Origin: Butyriboletus loyo
Lineage: Eukaryota > Basidiomycota > Agaricomycetes > Boletales > Boletaceae
DNA: 64,000 bases
Direction: 5' to 3'
NCBI GenBank assembly: GCA_038093515.1
Contig: JBBPSI010000051.1
Coordinates: forward strand, 1 to 64,000
In this document: positions 15,639 to 25,899 of the stretch, piece after piece
How the letters are laid out: every line of letters begins with the position of its first letter
Position numbering within the stretch: the stretch's first letter is position 1
Notes under the pieces: model-generated
Seen by the model: the letters and a program-made list of their open reading frames with translations, nothing else
Database searches by the model: none
Told to the model about the DNA's origin: nothing
Made by a program: the position numbers and the translations under genes

Positions 15639-16170
15639 GATGAGAGGGGATGAGGGTCGAGGGGATGAGGGCCAGGTCGATGGAGTTTCGAGTACATATA
15701 AATGTGGAGTTAGATGGTGCCAACCAATCCGTCGAATTGCATCTAATCACGACATGATGAGAAAAAAAAGTCTGCTGATGAACATGTCACCATCGAGACC
15801 CGCCTGCATGCTATCATAGAGCTCGTTCGGGATTTGCTAGGCGTCGAATCGGTGATTTCATGAGATTGGTAGTAAATATTGCGAGGGAACACGAATTAGA
15901 TAGAGGGAGAAGTAAGTCCTGCATCTGGTCAGTAAGAGATGATAAAGTAAGGAATGGATAGCTGTAGCTTACTTCCAGTCGAATCTACACGAGACTGAAG
16001 GAAAGTAGTAGCGATAGAGTGGTGTCCAAATAAGGAAATATGACAAATTTGTGTGAGTAGTTGGTGGCGAGTGTTGTGTGCGGCCTTGTCATCATTACGG
16101 CGCATTTTTACAGCAGAGGCAGACACGGGAAATAACAAAGGACTATCACCGATGTGGTTCGAGTCACAGG
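15639..16170. other. Intergenic upstream of Met17 copy 2
   Basis: Probable promoter of the minus-strand Met17 gene, then unremarkable AT-rich sequence leading into the transposon island. No gene recognised. Confidence 0.4.
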
Positions 16171-16375
16171 CTATGTCGTCACCGTGTGAAAATCAGCTCG
16201 CTATCATATCTGTAAAAAAGGTTTTGGGCTGTAGGAAGTGGCACCGCAATATGGCCGATGCTACGCTATGTCGTCACCGTGTGAAAATAACCTCGCCATT
16301 CATCCGTAAAAAAAGTTCGGAGCTGTAGCCGATAGTACGCTATGTCGTCACTGTGTGAAAATCACCTCGCTACAT
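16171..16375. repeat. Three degenerate tandem units
   Basis: Units start near 16171, 16266 and 16340 with GCTATGTCGTCACCGTGTGA followed by AAAT, then a C/T-rich part and a GTAAAAAA run ending in GCTGTAG. Spacings are about 95 and 74 bp. No coding potential seen. Confidence 0.7.
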
Positions 16376-16601
16376 AGCACCTCAGGCACCAGCTTTCGGA
16401 AAGCAATAACAACCTTAAAGGTACGTTCTTTTGGCAAGCCAAAATTAGCTTTATAATTAGAGGTCTTCCTTCGATCCCGGCATCCTGGCAACAATTTAAT
16501 AATAGATTACCTAATGCAATCAATGCGGTTAGGCTGCCAAAGCGCCACATCAGAAAATGTTCAGCTAATGTTTCCAGAAGCTTGCCAAACCATCTTCACA
16601 C

Positions 16602-16790
16602 CCTCGTTTCGTGCCCAATGTGCCACCCCGACCTGTTCCGTGTATGTGTAAATGCACCCCATCCCAGATCCTCGTTTTGTGCCCAATACACCACCCCTAT
16701 ATGTTCTGTGAACACATTGTCACACCCCCACTCCCAAGCCCCTTATTTTGTGCCCCAGTGACCAATGCACCCCACACAACCACTGTCTCC
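16602..16790. repeat. Degenerate tandem repeat of about 70 bp
   Basis: CCTCGTTTCGTGCCCAAT, CCTCGTTTTGTGCCCAAT and CCTTATTTTGTGCCCCAG begin near 16602, 16670 and 16741. The later copies have lost CpG. The sequence after this, to 17186, is AT-rich, almost CpG-free and without genes. Confidence 0.55.
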
Positions 16791-17186
16791 AAGTCCATCC
16801 AAGTCACCCACATGAATACCATTCCAGCTGTGTCCCTCACCAGTATGCCTGAATGGAAGTTGAGCACATGAGCAAATGAACACATCTGTAAATATATATA
16901 AAAGTGCTGTAGCACCCTGCTTTACTATGCAGCCAACATAGTAAGTTTTGTACCTGAACCTACTACAGAGCACCAAAAAGCTAAAGATTATTATGCTACA
17001 AACTACTGTAGCAAATTACATACCAACATATACTACCAACATCCTATATAGTCAAAGCTCATTACCCTACAAACTACCATAGCACATATAGTCAAATAAT
17101 TACTTCAAGCAGGCAGGATCCATTTTACAACCATAAAAATGATAAGATTATGTGCATAAGACATACAAGATTGCCAATATAGATAT

Positions 17187-17647
17187 TGTTGCAATCACAG
17201 AAGTAAACTCCCAACAAAAGTCCACAGGTGGTTCAGCAATGTTGCAGCACTACACCAGTGCTGGTGATGATAAGAGTAATGGCTTAGATGTCCTCAGTCC
17301 CTCAACTGTTTCCAGCAAACAAGACAAGTGGTTAAAGCTAAAGGAATTTAGCTAGAACCACAAACCTTTATATATTGTGCAGAACAGCACACAGACCAAG
17401 CTATGTGTGTGATGAAATACTATACATGGATAGATTTAAAGTAGTACACAGTGATCAGAAAGAAGAGAAGTAAATGGAGATTAGAAAGCAGAGAAGTAAA
17501 CAGAGATTAAGTACATGAGGTATGATGTCATGGGCTGGTCTGGACCCAATCACATGTACTGTCTCACAATCACATGCACATGATCATGTGACTTTGAAAA
17601 TAGAAATGACAAGTTTGAAGGCATGGAAACAATATAGTATTATAACA
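17187..17647 (-). mobile_element. Solo LTR F, old and CpG-free (family 1)
   Basis: Bounded by TGTTGC...ATAACA on the plus strand and flanked by an exact 5 bp duplication GATAT (17182-17186 and 17648-17652). It aligns along its length with LTR A, but every CpG of that copy is TpG, CpA or missing here. No CpG remains in its 461 bp. Oriented on the minus strand; no internal retroelement sequence remains. Confidence 0.85.
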
Positions 17648-17672
17648 GATATGGTATTCAATACAAACTGTT

Positions 17673-18178
17673 TGTTACGAGACAACGGAGTTATCAAGTC
17701 ACACGAGGTTCCGCGACTGTCGCAGTGCTACACAAGTACTGGCGAGGTGTAATGAGGATAGCTCAAGTCTTAATCTCTCAACTGTTGCCAGCGAATAAGA
17801 CAAGTGGTTAAAGCTAGGGAATCCTAGCCGCAACCACAAGCCCTTTTTATATTACAAGGGAATGCGCACAGACCATGCTATGCGTGAGACTAGTTACTAT
17901 ACATGTACATATGAAGAAGTCACGAGTCGACGATGATGAGAAATAGAAGTCGACGGTGATTAAAAAGAAGAGAAGCAAACGGAGATTAAATACATGAGGC
18001 GTGATGTCATAGAGTCTGGGCCAGTCTGGACCATGACGTCATATGCTTAGTCAGCCTGTGGTCACATGTATAATCCCACGATCACGTGTGTTAAGTCACG
18101 TGACCTTTGAAGTTGAAAACGACTAAGTTCGAATTGAAAGTGTATGAAGTGTACGAATAAAATGTTATGATTATAACA
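17673..18178 (-). mobile_element. Solo LTR A (family 1)
   Basis: 506 bp from TGTTACGAG to GATTATAACA, with target duplication CTGTT at 17668-17672 and 18179-18183. It keeps many CpG sites, so it is younger than the neighbouring copy F. It includes the family-typical CACGATCACGTG and AGTCACGTGACCTTTG blocks. Confidence 0.9.
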
Positions 18179-18700
18179 CTGTTCCCCCAGGCCACTGATG
18201 GTTCAGTACACAATCTCAAAAGTACTTGCCAGCTGCAAGACAAGGCCTAGATGTGATGGTCTTGACCAACATCTATAAATTTCTATTTAGCATAATATAA
18301 ATATTATTCTCCAAGTAATGAGACATGCTGTGTTACAGTTGACTACTCTTTCTCCCCTCTTCCATATGGACTACCTTTTGCCCCTAGGTTGTGCCTCCTG
18401 TTCTTCAAATGGCTTGACCATTCAACTTAGTCATCATCTTCTTTTGGATGCTATTTTCTTCATGCTCAAGATCCTTCTGGAGTATTCCATCCTCTTTCAT
18501 CTACCTGACTCATTGTAACTCATACTAACTCCCAACAACTTGTATGACCCAATGCAGGCACAGTTTGTGTGCAGACTTGCATCATATAAATACTAGCAAT
18601 TTGTATCATGTACCTTATCTAGTTCTACACAATATACTTACTAGCAACTTCCTCACCCCAGCCTCTAAGTGTGTGCACTTGGACATGGGCTGAGATCTCA
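18179..18700. other. CpG-free relic sequence between solo LTRs
   Basis: I find no CG dinucleotide in these roughly 520 bases. Frames are short and broken. It is probably old transposon sequence altered beyond recognition. Confidence 0.6.
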
Positions 18701-19518
18701 TGTTACGCTGGTGTGCGAAACAACTAGCAGTGAGCACTTGAATAGGGGCTCGAGCCTAATCGGGAAGATGCCGACTCGCATAGACGACGCTATCGGGCTT
18801 CTGCAGAGCAAGTGTCGGCGAGATGTCATGTGGTGGTGACCAGACGAGATTGAGCAGGCTCTTATCGGCTCTATTGGCAGAGATGGGTATAATGCTAGAT
18901 TGCTAGGCACTTGGTAGATGTGTAGAATTAGCTAAAGAGCTCGTACTACTCTAAGTACGCGTATATATACTAATAGATAGTTGTGCACAGACTGAGCTGT
19001 GCATGGCAGCGAGGGCGAAGGGTTATGAGTCGACTCGAGTCATAACGGCAAAGTGAGAAGTGGCAAAGTGCCGGTAACGAGGGAGCAAAGCTCCAAGTAA
19101 GATGGCGACATTGTCAGCAAATGAGAAGAGCTGAAGGTGAAGTGACAATGTCCATGAGGCGGGCCCACAGGGCAAAGGGGACGCGAGTAGCGGAGACCTT
19201 GGATACGGGTCTCAGCGCACTAGTCAAGACATGTCGTAATCTAGTCACGTGCTAGTCACATGATGAACCAAATGTCATTGGATAAAGATCAAGAGGATGC
19301 GACAGCTCAGCTGTGGGTCCAGCCCGACGGGGTGACAACATAGGGGCTATCTCAGTGTAGCAGCACTGAGACTTGCAGAAGGACTGGGGAAGTGGATAAT
19401 GTCCACTAGGCGACTAGGGAGCAGGTGATGGGCGGCATCACAAGACGGCGGGGGCGGCAGGGACACGTGAGCGTGGGAAAACGAGTGGCGGGGTATGCTT
19501 AGGGGTAAAACTGTAACA
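18701..19518. mobile_element. Solo LTR G (second family)
   Basis: 818 bp from TGTTACGCTGG to AAAACTGTAACA with target duplication TCTCA (18696-18700 and 19519-19523). CpG-rich, unlike its surroundings. Its body shows no match to the family 1 LTRs apart from the TGTTA...TAACA ends. No coding region. Confidence 0.85.
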
Positions 19519-19864
19519 TCTCATTCAGACAAGTCTTGTAGCTACTCCAGAGTGCTACCTAAGAGCTAGTTGTTAGCACCATAGGTGTAACATACTGTCC
19601 ACCTGCCCACCCTCACCACCACCACATTAGTCAGCCTCATGAGCATGGATACAGTGTTATACTTGGACTGGGTAAGTACAAACATAGACTTGAATGTAGT
19701 TCCAATACTCAAGAGTTCTTCTCAATGATAAGTCTAACCTTCAAAGTGAGAGATTTATCCAGTGTTCAAGGTGAAGAAAGACAACTTGCTACAAGAGACA
19801 AGAAGACAAGGATGGTACACATGCAATGTTCTTACCATCAACACCAAGTCAGTCAATGCATTGC
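19519..19864. other. CpG-free relic sequence
   Basis: No CG dinucleotide is visible over about 345 bases. Short fragments of open frame are present, but none is recognisable. Confidence 0.5.
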
Positions 19865-20373
19865 TGTTGCGAAGGCAACGCACAGTCGAATGCTAGCACG
19901 TAGTACCAAGCCACAAGCAGTCCACAACAGTCGCAGGTATACACAAGTACCTGGCAGGTATGAAACTGGAGCTTCAACTTAATCCTCAACTGTTGCCAGC
20001 GAATAGACAAGTGGTTAAAACTAGGGAATCCTAGTCTAACCACGAGCCTTTTTATATTGTACAGAGATGCGCACAGACCATGCTGTGCGTGAGATAAACT
20101 ACTATACATGGATAGACTAAAGAAGAGAAGCGCGACGGTGATTAACCACACGAGGCGCGGGGATCATAAAGAAGAGAAGTAAACGGAGATTAAATACATG
20201 TGTCGTGACGTCATAGAGTCTAGGCCTGGTCTAGGCCATGACATCATATGATTAGTCAGCAAGGGATCACATGTAAGTTCCCACGATCACGTGTGCTATG
20301 TCACGTGACCTTTGAAAGTGAAAACGATTAAGTCCGAAGTGAAAGTGTAAGGATAAATGTTATGATTATAACA
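19865..20373 (-). mobile_element. Solo LTR C (family 1)
   Basis: 509 bp from TGTTGCGAAGGCAACG to GATTATAACA, flanked by ATTGC on both sides (19860-19864 and 20374-20378). CpG-rich and closely similar to LTR D in the opposite orientation. Confidence 0.9.
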
Positions 20374-20384
20374 ATTGCAGAGAC

Positions 20385-20624
20385 ATGGTCAAATACTCAC
20401 CTTCGAACCAGAGAAGCCCACCTCCCATTGCTGGGCCATCAAGATTGGCAAACCAAGTATCAGAAGAGCTCAGCAAGCATGAAGTAGATGTGATAGTCAT
20501 GGTGGGAATGGGATATAGGACAGATCAGGATGATGCAGACACATCGTTTGAGGAGTGTGACCACTGTGGAAAGGTATTCATGTGCAGCACATTACACATG
20601 CACATTAAGGAATATGCTGAGTAG
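20385..20624 (+). other. 79-codon frame with a Cys/His motif, uncertain
   Basis: An ATG-initiated frame lies just after LTR C. It contains ECDHCGKVFMCSTLHMHIKE, which resembles half of a zinc finger, but the His spacing does not fit the C2H2 rule. The surroundings are CpG-poor relic DNA, so a gene remnant is more likely than an active gene. Confidence 0.25.
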
Positions 20625-20692
20625 AAGGACAGTGAGGGGCCTAAAGTGGACAAAGGAAATGATGGGTTTTTTTTCAAGGGCGTGTTGATATA

Positions 20693-20919
20693 CAGTGAGT
20701 GAATAAACCCTTGCAATGTTTCACTGTTTTGCACTAGATGCCATGTAGCACCTGATGGCGTGGGAATCCCGCTTAGCGTTGGTGAGGTGGGTGATAGCAC
20801 TGCCACCTGGCTACAAATAGGTCCCTAGGTCATGTGATGTGACCATGTGGCTGTGGAGATATGTCTATTCTAAAACAGGTATACCATTGCAAGGGTTTAT
20901 TCACTTTCAGCCTCTAGTG
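20693..20919 (+). repeat. Left terminal inverted repeat of the Tc1 element
   Basis: About 227 bp. It matches the reverse complement of 23525-23743. The repeat itself starts GTGAATAAACCCTTGCAATG and ends with the inverse CATTGCAAGGGTTTATTCAC, so each arm has its own inverted ends. It keeps CpG sites (for example GGCGTGGGAATCCCGCTTAG) that have become TpG or CpA in the right arm. Confidence 0.85.
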
Positions 20920-21168
20920 GAATCTCAGTCAAATGAAAGGATAATTGTGTTTGTTTGGTCCTACAAACAAATATACACATATAAACATTATGTCTGAGTT
21001 GGAAAAAGTTCACATGCTTCTTTCTTCCCAACTTCTACCACCATGAGATCTATCACCTCTACCCAAAAGAATACCATTTTGACCATGCTTGATTCTGGTC
21101 ATTCTGCTTGCTCCATTGCCTCCACCACTGGCCTTCATCTGCCCACCATCTCTAGGCTTCATTAAAAG

Positions 21169-22238
21169 TGTTATAATCATAAACATTTATTCATACACTT
21201 TCATTTTGGACTTGGTCGTTTTGCTTCAACATTCAACTTCAAAGGTCACATGACATAATGCACGTGATCGTGGGAACTTACATGTGATCTCCTGCTGACT
21301 AAGCATATGATGTCATGGCCTAGACCAAGCCTAGACTCTATGACATCACAACACATGTATTTAATCTCCGTTTACTTCTCTTCTCTTTGATCACCTGTTA
21401 TAATCATAACATTTTATTCATACACTTCGAACACTTTCACTTCGGACTTAGTCGTTTTCAACTTCAAAGGTCACGTGACATAGCACACGTGATCGTGGGA
21501 ACTTACATGTGATCTCTTGCTGACTAAGCATATGATGTCATGGCCTAGACCAGGCCTAGACTCTATGACGTCACGACACATGTATTTAATCTCCGTTTAC
21601 TTCTCTTCTTTATGATCCCCGCGCCTCGTGTGGTTAATCACCGCTGCGCTTCTCTTCTTTAGTCTATCCATGTATAGTAGTTCATCTCACGCACAGCATG
21701 GTCTGTGCGCACTTCTGTACAATATATAAAGGCTCGTGGTTAGACTAGGACTCCCTAGTTTTAACCACTTGTCTATTCGCTGGCAACAGTTGAGGATTAA
21801 GTTGAAGCTCCAGTCTCATACCTGCCAGGTCTTTGTGTAGACCTGAAACTGTTGTATAGGACCGCTTGTGGCAAAGGTATTCGCACTAGCATTCGACTGT
21901 GTGTTGCTTGCGCAATATCACCGTGCCTCATGTGATTAATCACCACTGCGCTTCTCTTCTTTCTGATCCCTGTTGACCCTGTAGTCTAGCCATGTATAGT
22001 AGATCATCTCATGCACAGCTTGGTCTGTGCGCATATCTGTACAATATATAAAGGCTCGTGGTTAGACTAGGATTCCCTAGTTTTAACCACTTGTCTATTT
22101 GCTGGCAACAGTTGAGGGTTAAGTTGAAGCTCCCTGATTACATCTTGCCTGTGCTTTGTGTAGCACAGCAACTGTCGTTGGACTGCCTGTGGCAGGGTAC
22201 TATGTGCTAGCATTTGACTGCGCGTTGCCTTCGCAACA
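21169..22238 (+). mobile_element. Solo LTR E (family 1), split by LTR D
   Basis: The left part 21169-21395 starts TGTTATAATCAT; the right part 21923-22238 ends CCTTCGCAACA. It is flanked by AAAAG (21164-21168 and 22239-22243). The two parts join at TCACC, the target site of LTR D. It sits inside the Tc1 transposase gene. Confidence 0.87.
21396..21917 (+). mobile_element. Solo LTR D (family 1), nested in LTR E
   Basis: 522 bp from TGTTATAATCATAACATT to TTGCTTGCGCAATA, with target duplication TCACC (21391-21395 and 21918-21922). Its last bases are AATA instead of the usual AACA, a point change in the terminal dinucleotide. Confidence 0.87.
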
Positions 22239-22276
22239 AAAAGGAGTGTTCTAATGTGCAAAAGTCCACTGGAGGT

Positions 22277-22775
22277 TGTTATAATCGTATCTCTTATAAC
22301 TATCTTTTGCGTTCAGACTTCGTCATATTTCTCTTTCAAAGGTCACGTGACTTTGTGCACGTGATCGTGGGATTAAACATGTGATCACAGGCTGACTAAG
22401 CATATGATGTCATGGTCCAGACTGGCCCAGACTCTATGACGTCACACCTCATGTATTTAATCTCCGTTTGCTTCTCTTCTTTTTTAATCACTGTCGACTT
22501 CTATTTCTCATCATCGTCGACTCGTGACTTCTTCATATGTACATGTATAGTAACTAGTCTCACGCACTGCATGGTCTGTGCGCATTCCCCTGTAATATAA
22601 AAGGGCTTGTGGTTGCGGCTAGGATTCCCTAGCTTTAACCACTTGTCTTATTCGCTGGCAACAGTTGAGAAGATTAAGGTCTGAGCTATCCTCATTACAC
22701 TCGCCAGCTATTGTGTTTAGCTGCAACAGTTGCGGAACCCCGTGTGCCACTTGATAACTCCGTTGTCTCGTAACA
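22277..22775 (+). mobile_element. Solo LTR B (family 1)
   Basis: 499 bp from TGTTATAATCGTAT to GTCTCGTAACA with target duplication GAGGT (22272-22276 and 22776-22780). Closest to LTR A, in the opposite orientation. It is inserted in the Tc1 transposase 38 bp beyond LTR E. Confidence 0.9.
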
Positions 22776-23524
22776 GAGGTCATCCATCCCAGCTTTCTTC
22801 AGTTAATATCTGCCATGCTATCCATCTCATCTCTATTCACAAAGCAAAATATGCTGTCCAGGTGACCAAAGCTCTCACCAATATTATCAACCAACCCCTC
22901 AACCCCAACACATATGCCAGCACTTGAAAAAACCTGGTATAAAAGCTGTGGTCAAGCAAAAATGACCTATCCTCTCTGCCAGGCATTGCAAGGCAAGAGT
23001 AGACTTAGCCTATGCTTACAAGGATTGGACTCTGGTCTGTGATGATGTGGGGCTGTACAAGTTGGTAAAGGGCTGGGTATGCCACCAAGATTGATGGTAG
23101 GATGGATGGGGACCTATATCTCTAAATTTTGAAGGACAAACTTCAAGATTCCCTTCAGTGTTATGGTCTCAATCCATCTGGTACCATCTTCCAACAAGAC
23201 AATGACCCTAAGCATACTTGCAAGAAGGTCAAGGAATGGCTAGATGAATAGGAATTTAGTACTATGATATGGCCAGCACAGTCTCCTGGTCTTAACCCAA
23301 TAGAACATGCCTGGGGTTACCTCAAGAGGAGACTTGCAGAGTATGAATACCCCTTCAAAGGAATACTGGAGTTGTGAGAGAGAATTTAGATAAAGTGGAA
23401 CAAGATACATACTAGTTGTAGAGTATCAGAAGTTGATTGAAAGCATGTCTAGAAGGGTTCAGGCAGTGCTCAAGGCCAAGGGAGGGTATACCAAGTACTG
23501 ATATCTCCCAAATACCCTTCTTCC

Positions 23525-23743
23525 ACCAAAAGTGAATAAACCCTTGCAATGGTGTACCTGTTTTAGAATAGACATATCTCCACAGCCACATGGCCACATC
23601 ACATGACCTAGGGACCTATTTGTAGCCAGGGGGCAGTGCTACCACCCAGCTCACCAATGCTAAGTGGAATTCCCACAATATCAGGTACCACATAGGGTCT
23701 AGTGCAAAACAGTGAAACATTGCAAGGGTTTATTCACTCACTG
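23525..23743 (-). repeat. Right terminal inverted repeat of the Tc1 element
   Basis: Reverse complement of the left arm with scattered transitions at former CpG sites. It ends CACTCACTG followed by TA. Confidence 0.85.
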
Positions 23744-23942
23744 TACTTTGCAGCTAATGTGTGGAGTTAATAATTGTTTATTTCTTTGTTTATTCTTATT
23801 TTGTGGCTTTTGGGGTCCTTACATATATGGGTGTGGTGGTACTGGACAGATTCTTGTTTCTGCTCTGAATTATAGCTGATAAAAAGTCCGAGTGGTAACA
23901 AGCGACCTAAGACTCTAAACCAGCATAAACAAGCGATAACGT

Positions 23943-25603
23943 TACGCTATGCCGTTGCAGATTAGTGCTAGGCCCTACTAGTACAGACTGCTACAGACTG
24001 CGAACCGGTGGTTCCGACCAATAACCGTTTCACTGATGGCCCAGTCGTTCAGCTGAACTTTCTGTAGCGTGCAGAACTAGAACCCAACCATCGGCTGCCC
24101 GGTGGACCTTTCCAAAAGTGAGCAAGGTGTGTTCTCCGTGTATTCTCGTACATCAGCTGATATAACCATGACGTTGGGGCATAGAACGTATAAAGGACGA
24201 CCTGCGATGCGGTCTGCATCTCCTCAGCCCGTTCGCCCCAACCGTTCTTAGCTCTCCTCTTTCTGTTCCACCTCATCATCTACGTACCACCACCATGAAA
24301 TTCATCTCTCTCCCCGCCGCCGCTGTTCTTGCATTCGCTCTCCCTGCCTTTGCAGATACTCTCACGTACTCCATAGAGTACGACGATGCATCCCTCCCGC
24401 TCACATCCGTCGCCTGCTCCAACGGCGCCAATGGTCTCATAACTAAAGGTTACACCACCCTCGGATCCCTCCCCACCTTCCCCAATGTCGGAGGCGTGTA
24501 TGGGACCACTTGGAACTCGACTGCATGCGGCGCGTGTTACCAACTTACCTATCAGAACGCGCAGATTAACGTCATCGCGGTCGACTACGCTAACGATGGG
24601 TTTAAAATGTCCGAGGAGACGATGGACACCCTCACGGGTGGGAGGGCGGTTGAACTTGGCGTAGTCGACGTCTTGGCGACGGAGATGGACCCATGGGTCT
24701 GCGGAATGTAATCAAATCGACAGCTGATAGGTCCGATTCCACCAAGTTTGTCCTCTGACGTTTATGATGATGCTGGTTGATAAAACAGGACAAGGAATTT
24801 CTTTTTGCTTGCCTGCGTGACGAACTCGGCAATGTGATGTATGCTTTCAAAGGAGATGGAGATGCTTTACTGTTGCTTTGGTGCCTTCCATTGGGAAGTA
24901 TTTGTTTGGTACATACTGTAGCTTGTGGCAGTGAGATACTACACAACTACGCAAATTATTTTCTTCGGACCTGGAGGTGCTTGTGCCCCCATCTCTCATC
25001 TACAAGCTCGCGCAGCAACGGGGACGAAAGGTGATGCTTTGAAACCGCCAGCATGGAATCAATGTGACGAGGTCGAAATCCATATATTTTGTCACCATGT
25101 CGAGGCTCCGAAAGATTCCACTTCAAATACTTGGATTTGTGTCGTCACAAGGGAGTCCAGCCGAAGCGGAGCGTCGATCTTTCAATCCTGGTGCGAGCCT
25201 GCCAACTCATCCTGTCACGCTGATTCTCTAGTATCGAATAACGGTTCTACATCGACGTGCTGACATCTCGGAAACTATTTCGAGGACCTATAGGACATGC
25301 CTGAAGTGAATTAGCGCACGCGATGCACCAGATCTAACCACAAATGCCTGGATAGTTGGGATCACGCGGAAATCATTACATAACCACACTGTTCCCTGTT
25401 TTGACAGGCTTATTCTACTCCACGCGGCTCTTCGAGTGGCCAACCCATGATATCCCGAAATTTCAGCACAGGAATATTCGTCCGGTGATCCATGATATTG
25501 GCCATGGACAAAGAACCCATATCAGGCGCCCGGGATGGTAGGGGAGAAGCCTCCGTCATGAGAATAGGGATGGCGATGGCCCCCCCGACTCGACGTTTTC
25601 GCG
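23943..25603 (+). repeat. Left arm of cerato-platanin inverted duplication
   Basis: About 1.66 kb whose reverse complement is found at 27577-29245. It begins CAAGCGATAACGTTACGC and ends CGACGTTTTCGCG. Noncoding parts differ only at scattered bases. It carries the cerato-platanin gene at 24295 with its promoter and 3' flank. Confidence 0.9.
24295..24711 (+). CDS. Cerato-platanin family protein 1
   Basis: 138 residues, no intron. The first 20 residues (MKFISLPAAAVLAFALPAFA) form a signal peptide. The mature domain shows the family marks: four cysteines (VACSNG, TACGACY, VCGM), the block TKGYTTLGSLPTFPNVGG, and WNSTACG. Cerato-platanins are small secreted cell-wall proteins that bind chitin oligomers and act in hyphal growth; in plant-associated fungi they can elicit defence or necrosis. 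The 3' third differs from copy 3 at many codons although flanks are nearly identical. The start ATG follows a CCACC context shared with the other copies. Confidence 0.93.
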   Translation: MKFISLPAAAVLAFALPAFADTLTYSIEYDDASLPLTSVACSNGANGLITKGYTTLGSLPTFPNVGGVYGTTWNSTACGACYQLTYQNAQINVIAVDYANDGFKMSEETMDTLTGGRAVELGVVDVLATEMDPWVCGM

Positions 25604-25899
25604 ACACTGTCGCTATGCTAATCGACTTCCTCTACCACGGCTCTCTCGGACGCCTTGCTGTCTTTGTGCGAGACCCTACGGGTACATCTGCCTGACAACG
25701 GTCCAACATTACCGTCTCGCTCGGCCAGCTGACCTTGCCGTTACAGACTAGAACCCGGATGTCGACTTCCCGGTCAGAGCTTTCCAAAGGTGAGCAAGAT
25801 GACGACCTGCGATGCGGTCTGCGTCTCCTCAGCCCGTTCGCCCCGACCGTTCTGAGCACTCCTCTTTTTATTCCACCTCATCATCTACATACCACCACC

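Larger units (their letters stand above)
21030..23480 (+). pseudogene. Broken Tc1/mariner transposase
   Basis: The N-terminal helix-turn-helix part is at 21040-21168 (SITSTQKNTILTMLDSGHSA, then GLHLPTISRLH). It resumes after LTR E at 22244 (QKSTGG) and after LTR B at 22781 (HPSQLSSVNICHAIHLISI). The DDE part near 23185-23345 reads QQDNDPKHTCKKVKEWLDE, then a stop, then WPAQSPGLNPIEHAWGYLKR. These are the canonical second Asp and downstream signatures of Tc1 transposases. Multiple stops and frameshifts and two LTR insertions make it inactive. Confidence 0.88.
20693..23743 (+). mobile_element. Tc1/mariner transposon, interrupted by solo LTRs
   Basis: Both ends read CAGTGAGTGAATAAACCC inward and are flanked by TA (20691-20692 and 23744-23745), the Tc1 target site. 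Long terminal inverted repeats of about 220 bp enclose a transposase relic. Removing LTR E (with D inside it) and LTR B, each with one target copy, leaves about 1.48 kb, a normal Tc1 length. The element is nearly CpG-free outside the left repeat. Confidence 0.88.

Noticed and set aside
17187..18178. LTRs F and A as the two ends of one retrotransposon
   Set aside because: Only 26 bp lie between them, they differ strongly, and each has its own distinct target duplication.
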